From Ostreococcus mediterraneus (Eukaryota; Chlorophyta; Mamiellophyceae; Mamiellales; Bathycoccaceae): DNA of 64,000 nucleotides. Shown here in pieces: positions 1 through 9,072 of the stretch; positions within the stretch are counted from its first letter, which is position 1; the number at the start of each line of letters is the position of its first letter. The notes under the pieces were generated by a model. It searched no databases, was not told the DNA's origin, and saw only the letters and a program-made list of their open reading frames with translations. The stretch lies in NCBI GenBank assembly GCA_012295225.1, contig WMKK01000018.1, positions 286,898-350,897 of the forward strand, in the 5' to 3' direction. The position numbers and the translations under genes were made by a program.

Positions 1-180
1 GCGATGCGGGCGCGCGCCGCGCGGTGTTGCGCGTCATCGCTTCGCCCGCCGGCGTCGCGGACGACGGCGCGCGGGCGTTGGAGCGCGCGAAAGGGAGGCG
101 TCAGCGGGTGCAGTGGGTCATCGGCGGAAGTGACGGCGGAGCCATGCGCGCGGCTCGGCGCACGGCGCGCAACAAAGACG

Positions 181-921
181 ATGGCAATGATGGACTCTTC
201 ATACGCCGACGACGACGCCGATGACGGGTATCGTCAGGTGTGCGAGCGATGCCGAAGAGCTCGAGTGGTGTGCGTGTGCTCCGCCGTCGCGCGCGTCTTG
301 GACGCCGATGGAATCGGCGCCCCGATTCGCCACTCGACAAAGATATTCATTTTACAAGATAGGCATGAATTTCGTCGCGCGCTAGGCTCCGCGGTGTGCT
401 GCGCGTTGGCGTTGGAGAAGTGCGAGGTGAAGTGGCACGACGTTCGGGACGGCGGCGGCGCCGAGGTGCCGATTCCTGGCGGAACGTTGGAAGGATTGGG
501 CGTGTTGTGGCCGGACGAGAGCGCGATTGACTTGGACGATTATTGTGCAATGCCAGGAATAAAAGCACCGTTGGATTGTTTGATCGTGCTCGATACCACG
601 TGGTCGCGGGCAAAGGCGATGTATTACGCGATTCCGTGGCTGGCGCGGGTGCCTAAATACGTCATAAATCCGCGCCGTCGGTCAAATTATCGCATACGTA
701 AACAGCCGAAGGAATATTGCTTGTCGACGGCTGAATGCGTGGCGCAAGCGCTATCGACGCTTGAGCCAGAGTCACGCGCGCATCTCGTCGCTGATTGCTT
801 CGATGGGATGATTGACGACCAACTCGAAGCCGAGTCGCGGGCGTTGCGGGCGCCTCGAATGCGCGACAGAACGGGATCGAAGGCTTTACGGCGCGCCCAG
901 TCAGACGCCACGGTGCATTAA
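181..921 (+). CDS. DTW-domain tRNA-uridine aminocarboxypropyltransferase
   Basis: Family members transfer the 3-amino-3-carboxypropyl group of S-adenosylmethionine to a uridine of tRNA (acp3U). An N-terminal zinc-type motif CERCRRARVVCVC is followed by LIVLDTTWSRAKAM, which holds the diagnostic D-T-W triad, and then by NPRRRSNYRIRKQPKE, a basic conserved block of the family. The start chosen (MAMMDSSYADDD, 246 aa) lies just before the Cys motif and gives a length normal for eukaryotic DTWD proteins. The same frame stays open to the left edge, so up to 59 more residues, Arg/Ala-rich and perhaps a transit peptide, could belong to it. Family assignment is firm; target position and compartment are not visible. 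Confidence 0.88.
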   Translation: MAMMDSSYADDDADDGYRQVCERCRRARVVCVCSAVARVLDADGIGAPIRHSTKIFILQDRHEFRRALGSAVCCALALEKCEVKWHDVRDGGGAEVPIPGGTLEGLGVLWPDESAIDLDDYCAMPGIKAPLDCLIVLDTTWSRAKAMYYAIPWLARVPKYVINPRRRSNYRIRKQPKEYCLSTAECVAQALSTLEPESRAHLVADCFDGMIDDQLEAESRALRAPRMRDRTGSKALRRAQSDATVH

Positions 922-1145
922 AACACTCGTAGCGGATTATTGCGTTGTTTTCGTTGTTATAATTGAATCATTTGTTTGTAGACTGACTTTGAAAGCGCTT
1001 GCGCCTCTCGCGAGAGGCCCTCTCGCGAGAGCCTCTTCAAGATGTGAAGCTCATCCTCAGAACTCGCCGCCACTAGTGTTCATCTCGCGCGCACCGCGAA
1101 CGCTCTCGCGCTAACAACGCTCGACGTCACGCACGCGTTCGGACG
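922..1145. promoter_or_regulatory. Intergenic promoter with two TCTCGCGAGA palindromes
   Basis: A 14-bp perfect palindrome (CCTCTCGCGAGAGG, 1004-1017) is followed after 2 bp by a 12-bp perfect palindrome with the same TCTCGCGAGA core (1020-1031). They sit about 115-140 bp upstream of the sulfotransferase ATG. The core equals the CGCG element known from animal CpG-island promoters; its use in an alga is inference. Confidence 0.5.
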
Positions 1146-2348
1146 ATGAAGAAAGGCACGTCTCCCGAAGAAATCGGCCTCTTGGGTGAAACCCATCGCG
1201 CAACACCAAACGCCATCGGCGGTGACGATCACACCGACCTCAACGCCGACTCCGGCTCCAAGACGAGCCGGCGAACGAGGAACGTCCTCATCATTGGCTT
1301 AGTCGTCTCTGCGTTGGTTTTTGTCGGAGTGAAGATCGCTCCCGGGACGATGATGAACGCGGAAACGAATCCGGAACGAGAAGCCGAATCCAAGGCGAGC
1401 TCGGCGTTTCTCGACCTCTTTGGCGATGGCTTCTACGAGATTCCCACCACGCGTGAGAAGTCTGTACGTCAAAAAGTTAAGAACACAGCGTTGATGTATG
1501 ATTTCATTCACATTCCCAAGACTGGTGGGTCGTTTTTCAATCAAGTGTTGAAGGCCGCGGATAGGCGGTTGAGCCAAAAGACGGGCGCGGTGGCGTTTCC
1601 TCGCGAAGGTGCGCCGTTTACCAGTTGGGCGACATATCCATTAGTGGATACCACCAAGGAGAACTTCCTTGATACTAGAGAGCGATTTGAGCGACAACAG
1701 CCGGTGGAGTATTTCGGTGTCGATCGATTACGCGAGGCGTACGACTCGGGCGTTCGCATGTTCACCAAGGGTCCGTATGGCATGGGTTTATGCGATGTCA
1801 TCGACGCTCCGTGTGCGTATTTCACTGTCTTGCGCGAGCCGGTGGCGCAATTCCTCAGCCACTACAAGTATTCATGCTTAGCTGGAGCCGAAAATCAGCG
1901 TTTGTGGGATGAGCGCATGAAAACCAAGGGGTCGTGCGATTTGGATTTGCTCGAGTGGTACGATTACTTGGGCGGCGACGCGTGGTTGCAATTACTCGCC
2001 CCGGGTGCAGGTGACGATAAGGACTTGCAAGTAGAAACAGCGATTAAGAATCTCAACAAACCGTGCTTCCGGTACATTTTGACTGAGAAATTTGACGATG
2101 GGTTGCAAAAGATGGTGGATACGATGCCAGACTTTGAAAACTTGAACATTGAAGCGCTCAACGAGCACGCGAGGAAGAACGAGTCACCTGCTTTGTCAGA
2201 TGTACTCAAGGCGCGTTTCCAGGCGTACATCGAGGATGAACGGATGATGAATGAGTTGCGTTTCCGTATGAAACGTCCGGCGGCGGTGTACAAGCACGCA
2301 AAGAACGCGTACGAGCGCAAGTGGTCGCAGCCGATGATTTCTTGCTAG
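1146..2348 (+). CDS. Type II membrane sulfotransferase (Golgi type)
   Basis: A predicted PAPS-dependent carbohydrate sulfotransferase of 400 aa. The cytosolic tail (1-46) carries EEIGLLG, an acidic dileucine motif. One membrane segment follows (about 47-66, NVLIIGLVVSALVFVGVKIA). The lumenal domain has the 5'-phosphosulfate loop FIHIPKTGGSFF near residue 123 and the 3'-phosphate motif VLREPVAQFLSHY near residue 227, as in heparan sulfate 2-O-sulfotransferase relatives. Several Cys pairs in the second half fit an extracytosolic fold. The acceptor sugar cannot be read from sequence. The PAP by-product links it to the nucleotidase at 19-21 kb. Confidence 0.85.
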   Translation: MKKGTSPEEIGLLGETHRATPNAIGGDDHTDLNADSGSKTSRRTRNVLIIGLVVSALVFVGVKIAPGTMMNAETNPEREAESKASSAFLDLFGDGFYEIPTTREKSVRQKVKNTALMYDFIHIPKTGGSFFNQVLKAADRRLSQKTGAVAFPREGAPFTSWATYPLVDTTKENFLDTRERFERQQPVEYFGVDRLREAYDSGVRMFTKGPYGMGLCDVIDAPCAYFTVLREPVAQFLSHYKYSCLAGAENQRLWDERMKTKGSCDLDLLEWYDYLGGDAWLQLLAPGAGDDKDLQVETAIKNLNKPCFRYILTEKFDDGLQKMVDTMPDFENLNIEALNEHARKNESPALSDVLKARFQAYIEDERMMNELRFRMKRPAAVYKHAKNAYERKWSQPMISC

Positions 2349-2445
2349 TGTATTGAATAACTTTCGTTGCTCACGTTGTGATGTGTTGCTATTAGCTATT
2401 ACTACCGCACGTTGCGTGCGTCCATACATATATATCATGCAAATG

Positions 2446-3408
2446 CTACCATTTTATCCCTCGCGCGCGTGGGTCTTCACGAGCGACCCATTCGCCAGGC
2501 GCCGTCCACCGCGCGCTCGCGCCGTCTGGACGCAAATATAGGAGCGGCCTCGTATCCACCCCATTCGCCTCCTCGAACGCCGTCGCTTCCGCCTTCAACG
2601 TCGCGCACAGCGATTGCGGTATATTCATTCGCAAAATCCTCGCAATCGCATTCACCCGCACCGCGCGATCGACGCATGCGCGCGTTTTACACACGTACGC
2701 GCTTCGACCGCTCGTCCCCGACTCGCTCATTCGGCTCACGTATCGCTCGCCATCCTTTACCACCATTTCATCCTCATCCGCATCATCCGCACGCAACTTG
2801 ACGCGAACGACTCTGAAAAGTTCTCCCTGTGCCGCCAACCGCTCGCACGCCACGCACGAGCGCGCGTGAATATCCCGAGCGTCGCTTTTACGTAACCCCT
2901 GCCTCGCCTTGGGCTGGTTACACGCTCGGTCCCGCGCGCGTACTTTTGGTTTCGCCTTGTCTCGTCGCCGAATCGCCCGCGCCGCGCGCGAGATTTCAGT
3001 ATAAAATGAATCTTCCATTGTGACTTGCGCGTAGTCGCGCTCAATGTCATCGATGCGACGACGTGAGGAGGACAAGGTCGACGCGGACGGCGCCGACGGC
3101 TGCCGCGCCCGCTCGGCATGTCTCGCGAGGGATACCGCCACACCGAGCGAGGCTGACGTGCGTTCGCGCGCGTGCGTCTCTGCGATATCAAGCACGGCGT
3201 CGATTCCACCCGCGAGATCGACGATTGCGTCGGACAGCGACGACGTGAGCGACGGTGAGCTCGACGCCGAGAGAGGGTCGCGCGCGACGCTCGCCGATGG
3301 AGGTTTACGCGCGCGCAGCGTCGGGCGAACCCGCAAACTCGACGACGCTGGCGACGCAAACGATACATCGCAACGCATACGTGACGACAACGACGACGAT
3401 GACGACAT
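2446..3408 (-). CDS. Plastid YlxR-like (DUF448) protein
   Basis: The C-terminal third (about residues 180-275) matches the bacterial YlxR/DUF448 family: RSCVACERL, then GELFRVVRVK, then GRSAYVCKTRACVDRAVR, the conserved GRGAY-x-C-x-C layout, then a final helix. YlxR is a small RNA-binding or nucleoid-linked protein usually beside nusA-infB in bacteria. The N-terminus (MSSSSSLSSRMRCDVSFASP) is a good chloroplast transit peptide, so a plastid role of cyanobacterial origin is inferred. The frame can extend 13 codons further only to a GTG; the first ATG is at 3408. The middle (about 30-180) is Arg/Ser-rich and probably disordered. 320 aa is long for the family because of that extension. Confidence 0.78.
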   Translation of the reverse strand: MSSSSSLSSRMRCDVSFASPASSSLRVRPTLRARKPPSASVARDPLSASSSPSLTSSLSDAIVDLAGGIDAVLDIAETHARERTSASLGVAVSLARHAERARQPSAPSASTLSSSRRRIDDIERDYAQVTMEDSFYTEISRAARAIRRRDKAKPKVRARDRACNQPKARQGLRKSDARDIHARSCVACERLAAQGELFRVVRVKLRADDADEDEMVVKDGERYVSRMSESGTSGRSAYVCKTRACVDRAVRVNAIARILRMNIPQSLCATLKAEATAFEEANGVDTRPLLYLRPDGASARWTAPGEWVAREDPRARGIKW

Positions 3409-3563
3409 CGTCGTCGATACAGACGACACCGCCAGCGAGAGAGTCACTTTATGAGGACATTATTCATTCTAATTCAACTTCTACGACTACTCATCGACGC
3501 CTCACGCGCGCATCGACGACGACAACAACACTCTATACTACCATCACGCGCCCATCACGTCTC

Positions 3564-3959
3564 TCACGTGCGCCGCGCGACATACGCATCCACGACGGAC
3601 TCGAGCACCGCCGCGCTCGCGCGCGCGCGTTTAGCCTCCTCGAGCCTCTGCTCCAACGCCTCCAACGTCCCCGCGATCGCGCGCACGTCATCGCGCGCGC
3701 GCGCACTCACGCGCGCCGCGCGGTCGCATTCGATGCGCAGCGCCTCGGCGTGCGCGGCGCACGAGCGCGTGCTCGCGAGCGTGGCGGATTCGGATGCAGC
3801 GAGCGCGCCATGCGCGCGCTCGAGATTGGTGGCGAATGCGTGCGAGAATGACTCGAGCGTGCGGTCGAGCGCGCTCAGGACGGTGGGGAGTGATGGTGCA
3901 GGTGCGGGGGCGCCCACGCGCGCGCCGTCACCATCGGCGACGGCGGTGGACGCGCGCAT
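3564..3959 (-). CDS. Small coiled-coil protein, unrecognised
   Basis: A 131-aa protein. After about 25 Pro/Ala residues it is almost entirely helical, with heptad-like spacing from LPTVLSALDRTLESFSHAF to VLESVVDAYVARRT. Size and shape fit small complex subunits such as BLOC-1 or BORC type proteins, but no diagnostic motif is seen, so that is only a suggestion. It lies between the YlxR-like gene and the EAF1 promoter region. Coding is favoured because the frame keeps amphipathic periodicity while the opposite frames read as Arg/Ser noise. Confidence 0.5.
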   Translation of the reverse strand: MRASTAVADGDGARVGAPAPAPSLPTVLSALDRTLESFSHAFATNLERAHGALAASESATLASTRSCAAHAEALRIECDRAARVSARARDDVRAIAGTLEALEQRLEEAKRARASAAVLESVVDAYVARRT

Positions 3960-4543
3960 GCGGGCGGCGAATGGCGCGCGAATGATGATGCTGGAAACCC
4001 CTAAATTTTTTCAAGCTTAGGGTACAGGGTTTAGTTGACCAATGCTGAACCAGGAGGGTGGGACTCGAGCACGTGTTTTGTAGGTTTGGTCGTTGTCCAA
4101 CGCGAACAATCGTCAGTCGCTCGCGCGGCGACGCCACGCCGTGCGTTCAAACGCCACGACACGAAGAACGATACACGTAGTCATCGATTTAACGTGAATT
4201 GAGGTATGTTTGAGCGCGTTGTTGAGGTGAATTGGTGTGAATTGCGTCGATCGCGCGAATTTCGCACTGCCCGCAATGCGACGACGTCGACGGAGATGTA
4301 CCCGGGTTTCACGCGCGGAATAGATGCGGGATAAATCGCGTCGTCGTACGCTGTGATTAAACGTGCGAAAACGACGTCGCGTAAGGGCACACGTGAGAAT
4401 TATCGCAAATGTGTTACACACCTCGAGCGCGAGCGGCTAGTAAAATAAGTCGATACTAACCGAGTCTTAATCGACATGTATACACAGAACCGTTACGAAG
4501 TGCATATTTGCATTACTGACTAGGTGTTTGGACGTCGTGCACG
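3960..4543. other. 584-bp divergent promoter gap with telomere-like units
   Basis: No credible gene. Three degenerate copies of the plant-type telomeric unit lie in 40 bp: AAACCCCTAAA (3995-4005), TTAGGGT (4017-4023) and AGGGTTTAG (4026-4034). The gap sits between the coiled-coil gene (minus) and EAF1 (plus). Telo-boxes of this kind occur in plant promoters of growth genes; a role here is inference. Confidence 0.4.
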
Positions 4544-6817
4544 ATGGCGCGGGGCGATAGATCATCGACGGTGGAGCCCGAGGCGTCGACTTCGAGCGAC
4601 GCAAAGGAAACAGACGAGGAACGTTTGCGACGTAGAAAGGATGAGGATATGATTGTCGCCCGCGCAAAGGCGATTCGGGAGAAGATCCGTGCGTTAGATG
4701 CTCGAGCGAACGTCAAGACTCATGACGAGAGTCGAAGAAAGAGTCACTGGGAGTACGTGTTGACGGAGATGACGTGGTTAGCGCGCGACTTTGCGAGCGA
4801 GCGAGACTGGAAGCAAGAAACATCAAGGCAGGTGTCGTACCTCGCGGCATCTTGTGATGGCGCACCCGTGAGTGCTGAAGACGCCGAGGTGAACCGTAGG
4901 AAGGTTCGATGCGCGATGGTGGCGGCTGAAATTGCCACGTTTTGGGCCAACGCGTGGGAGCGCGCCAAGGAGAAGCCGCTTCCGCACGCGGACGAATTGA
5001 TTGAACTCGAGGAAGATAACGAAGACGAAGGCGATGATGATAACGATAACGATGATGCCGACACGGATATGGGTGATGCAGATGACGACAAGTCCACGCC
5101 GGCTCCAAAGGTTGCGACGGAGGTTGCCAAACCTGTGCCGGGGCTCGCCGCGACGCCGCCGCCGCCCCCAGGGATGAAAATCATCAGCTCCTGGGCGTCG
5201 AATAAACTATACTTGGCCATGGTTGAAATGAAGCGTGATTTAGTGCAAGATGCGATTGAGATCAAAGAAGCCAAGGATGCCAAAGAGCGACAAAAGGCGA
5301 CAAAGAAGACGACAAAGAAGACAAAGGCTGCCGCCAAGCCGACGCGTGGACGGGGCGGTAAGAAGAAGGATGAGCCCGAAGAGGCGGAGGAAGACGACGA
5401 AGATGACGATGATTCTCCCAATAAGTCTGACAAACATTCTCGAGTCGCAATCGCCGAAGCCTTGGAGATTGATGGAATGGATATGGACATGGGTTTGCTC
5501 GCGCCACCGACGCCGCCGCTCGTTGAGGAATTCATGCCCATCATCTACGACGCCGTGCCTTTGCTCAACGAGCGCGTCTATCGAGACACCATGCAAATAG
5601 AAGCGCACAAGTTTGCCGAGTACGAACGAAGCTTACGAGGGTGGGAAGAAAACGAGCGAAAGCGCTCGCGGGCGCTCGTCGAGGCGGCTCGGCACCAAGC
5701 CGAAGAGGAGGCGCATCGGGAAACCATGGAGCAGCGACGCACGTTTTTGGCCGCCGCCGCCGCGCGAGGGTTTTATTTCGACGAGGAAGGGTTCATGGTC
5801 GACGCCAAAGGCAAGCGCAAAAAGAACAAGCGCGGAGAGTGGATTCAATTCGGTGCTCCTGGGCACGAGGCGGATATGGACTTTGGCGTGCCCATACCCA
5901 AGCGCTCTGGTGTCGGCTTGGATGGCAAGCGCCTCAAGGACAAGAAGAGGCGCAAGGCTGGCGCCATGCGTCCTTGGTCGCCCATGGAGGATCAACTCTT
6001 GTGTGCGATTGTACACGAATTTGGCTCAAATTGGGCACTCATCACAGACACGTTCGCCGCGAGCACGCCCATCAAGGGGGTATATCATCGCATCGAACAC
6101 TGCCGCTGGCGTTTTAGCCACCTCACGCAACTGGCAGAGACGGAGCATGATGAAAACGCAATTGCCGCGCTTAACCTTAACAAGGGCAGCGCGCGCAATT
6201 TGATGGCTCGTGCGCTTCCTGTAGAGGACGAAACGGTACGCATTCACTTTGATCGATCGTGCGCGGTGATGGCAAAGCACATGAAGATTCGCAAAGCGGC
6301 CAAGCTCGAACGCGTGGGTATGGATAAATCTCTTCACGCAGCGCCGCATCGTTCATGGCGCGACGTACAGGCGATTTGCGGCGGAGTGTTGAGCCCAGTT
6401 GAGTTGGCAGATCAAGCGTTGATGATGGCGCCTGCTGGGAATCACGTGCCTGTTCCGGTGAGTATATCTCCTGGTGCGCAGCGGCTCGGGACAATGCTTC
6501 CGATGATGCCGCCGCGCGGGTCCATTCCGTCTGGCGGCATGCCCGCGTCTGCGTCTGCGCGAGGATCTGGTAAGACGCCGTCGAAGAAGAAAGCTGCGGG
6601 TAATGAACTTCAGCAGTTGCAACTCATGGGTAGCTATTCTCCCGCTGCTGGTGGGGTAGCCATGCAGCTCGGTGGAATTGGTGGTGGAATGCCAGCGGCG
6701 TCGGCCAGTAAATCTCCCACCCTGGCGCCCGGAAGTTACAACATTGGTGGGCGAAACAACGCCCCGGCGGTGAAACGTACGACGGCAACAAAGAGAAAAG
6801 CAGGAAGAAGGAAGTAA
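4544..6817 (+). CDS. EAF1: EAF1-like HSA/SANT scaffold of NuA4 acetyltransferase
   Basis: Two domains in family order identify it: an HSA domain (about 65-140, KSHWEYVLTEMTWLARDF then MVAAEIATFWANA), which binds actin and actin-related proteins, and a SANT/Myb domain (about 475-530, RPWSPMEDQLLCAIVHEFG to HCRWRF). EAF1/Vid21 is the platform subunit of the NuA4 histone H4/H2A acetyltransferase complex in the nucleus. Between them are acidic runs (EEDNEDEGDDDNDND) and a basic KKTTKKTKAAAKPTRGRGGK stretch. The tail is Gly/Pro/Ser-rich with basic clusters and ends KRTTATKRKAGRRK, a nuclear-type signal. 757 aa is shorter than land-plant EAF1 proteins. An SWR1/INO80 helicase is excluded because no helicase motifs are present. 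Confidence 0.82.
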   Translation: MARGDRSSTVEPEASTSSDAKETDEERLRRRKDEDMIVARAKAIREKIRALDARANVKTHDESRRKSHWEYVLTEMTWLARDFASERDWKQETSRQVSYLAASCDGAPVSAEDAEVNRRKVRCAMVAAEIATFWANAWERAKEKPLPHADELIELEEDNEDEGDDDNDNDDADTDMGDADDDKSTPAPKVATEVAKPVPGLAATPPPPPGMKIISSWASNKLYLAMVEMKRDLVQDAIEIKEAKDAKERQKATKKTTKKTKAAAKPTRGRGGKKKDEPEEAEEDDEDDDDSPNKSDKHSRVAIAEALEIDGMDMDMGLLAPPTPPLVEEFMPIIYDAVPLLNERVYRDTMQIEAHKFAEYERSLRGWEENERKRSRALVEAARHQAEEEAHRETMEQRRTFLAAAAARGFYFDEEGFMVDAKGKRKKNKRGEWIQFGAPGHEADMDFGVPIPKRSGVGLDGKRLKDKKRRKAGAMRPWSPMEDQLLCAIVHEFGSNWALITDTFAASTPIKGVYHRIEHCRWRFSHLTQLAETEHDENAIAALNLNKGSARNLMARALPVEDETVRIHFDRSCAVMAKHMKIRKAAKLERVGMDKSLHAAPHRSWRDVQAICGGVLSPVELADQALMMAPAGNHVPVPVSISPGAQRLGTMLPMMPPRGSIPSGGMPASASARGSGKTPSKKKAAGNELQQLQLMGSYSPAAGGVAMQLGGIGGGMPAASASKSPTLAPGSYNIGGRNNAPAVKRTTATKRKAGRRK

Positions 6818-6911
6818 ACACACACGTGTGCTGCTTCCAACATAGTACTTAGTAGAGACTTTGCAACATATAAGAGCAAATTAGAATTGAATCATTATCA
6901 CATTCGCGGAG

Positions 6912-8891
6912 CTATTTTTTCGGCATCAAATTTTCAATTTCGAGTTCAAGCACCGACGTTGGCGTGGTGATACCGAAGTTTGCACACACGTCGGGGTGCA
7001 CGATGCCCATGACACCAATCTTTGCGCCATCGCGCATGACGTACGCTTGCCTACCTGGAAAATACGTCGGTTCATTTGACTCGACGACTTCATACCCCGG
7101 TTGTTTGCCGTCAAACGTCGCCGCGCCCGCGACTTGCATGACTCTATCCAAAATCCCTTGCACAACCTCAAAACCACTGCTGACGTTGCTGTAGAGCACC
7201 AACAGTCGGCGAGAATTTTTGGCACCGACATCGGACTCGGGGTCCAAAACCACGACGTCGCCAACCTCAAAGAGTTTCAAAGGCATCGGGGCGTCAGTGT
7301 TCGCCGCGCGCGCCTTCAGGACACCCGGTAACAGGCTATTACGCGCCACTTGCACGTCTAAGCTCGACGGGTTGGCCACAATTGCAGCGCTATTACCATC
7401 ATCTTCACGTTTCACGTTGGCAAAGTTGTCATCGTGCGAGCACAAGATCCACGTCAACACCTCGCTAAAGCCGCTACGAGCGACTTCGTCGCGGAGCGCG
7501 TCAGAAAACTTGTTTATCGGTTGCTGAGATGAAATTGTATACGTGTTTGGCACCGTTCGCGCGATATTGTTATAACCGTGGGAAATGGCGACGTCTTCGG
7601 CGATATCACACGGATGTAAAATATCCGAACGCGTCGGCGGAACCTCAACGCGCAACGATTTTTCATCCGCACCAAGCTTTGTCGGGAGTTGCATACGGCA
7701 TAGCAGCGCCGCCATGGTCTTGCGGTCAATGTCCGTACCGATACGTTTGTTGATGTAATCCACATCAGCATCAACAAATCGTGTCATGAAGTCAGGATAC
7801 GTGGTCTCCTTGCCCGTGCAATCCACGACGTCCACTGGCTCGATGGTGAACGGCGTCGCGCAATACTCACTAAACATCGTCACCATCGTGTTCAAAACAA
7901 TCTTTGCCTTGTTCAAATCCGTAGCCGTGCACTCAATGAATACGTCCTTCGTGTCCAGAGAGATTGCTGATTGCGCACCGTTGATAATCGGCGGCAAGGA
8001 CAACACTGTACCATCCGCGTCTCGCACAACCGGGAACACCGCGCTGCCTTCGATGATGTGTAAAAAGTGCTTCAACTTTTGATCTTGCTTGTAAAACTCC
8101 ATCAACTCTTTGGCGTTAAACTTTTTATCCTGCTTGAGCGGCACAAACTCAATCTCTTCCGGTAACTGTGCCTCGTACGTGAACGGTCCTTTAATTTTTG
8201 ACAAGTCGTGTGTCCCGATAGCCACCAATGAACGTCGTCGACAGATATTCTGATGCAGTTTGTCTTGCAAATCAATAAACGACTCGTACCTCGCTTTCGT
8301 AAACGTCACCCCACGCAGCACCGCGCACACGACGAACGGTCGCACCAACATGGCGCTCGACTTCACCACCATCTTCTCCCGCGTCCCGCTCGCTGGCTCC
8401 ACCGCTCGGAACGTCGGCGTCGGTACCGTTCCCTTGAACACATTCAACGCCCGCGAAATCCCTTCCATGCAGAGCAAATCGTATCTATTCGCCGGGATAT
8501 CAATCTTATAAATCACATCATCGCTCGACGCATCCGCCGTCGTCGCGCCAGCGGCGGCTTCGTTGCCTAAAAACTTGCTCTCCATCGCGCGTTCGCTCGT
8601 CACCTCATCCAACTCGATACCAAACTCAAAGCAAAGCTCGTCGAATTCATGCTCGGTATATGTCTTCCCGAGTCTAGCGAACAATTCATCGCGGTTGAGA
8701 TTCACCTGCGGTGCGCGAAAACGGCATAAAACCAACACGTGTTAGTCTCTCAAGAGGTGCTCAGCTTGGATCACTTTTTAGTGCGCTCATGACGCGCTAT
8801 GCATCGTCGCATCGTCGATTGCGGCGAATGCGCGTGCTCTAGCTCGCACGCGTGCGTTCGTGTGTGCGCGCGGGTGACGTACTGTGGGCAT
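6912..8891 (-). CDS. FARSB: Cytosolic phenylalanyl-tRNA synthetase beta subunit
   Basis: Joined from exons 8883-8891 (ATG CCC ACA) and 6912-8705, with a 177-bp intron (8706-8882; donor GTACGT, acceptor CCGCAG, candidate branch GACTAAC). This gives MPTVNLNRDELFARLG, the family start, and a protein of 600 aa, near the usual 590. KTYTEHEFDELCFEFGIELD and IPANRYDLLCMEG are typical of the archaeal/eukaryotic beta chain, followed by the B3/B4 editing region and the B5 domain (PPTRSDILHPCDIAEDVAI). It pairs with the alpha subunit to charge tRNA-Phe in the cytosol. Read without the intron, the frame would start MLVLCRFRAPQ, which does not match the family. The 3' end lies 94 bp from the end of EAF1. 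Confidence 0.93.
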
Positions 8892-9072
8892 GATTCGTGA
8901 TCTCGCCGCGTGCGGGGGTCTGGGGTTTGTGTCGCGACTGGGGTGCAGCTCCAAACCCTCAACATTTTTGGGACGTGAGTATTACAAACGTGCAATTCGA
9001 TGCACGCGATATGGATACATGATGGTACGGGATGGCTACATATATATGGGCAAGCAATGCATGCGCCGGAAG

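Noticed and set aside
4048-4085. T-arm-like CTCGAGTCCCACCC on the minus strand, possible tRNA or SINE
   Set aside because: The arms flanking the loop do not pair and no acceptor, D or anticodon stems could be drawn.
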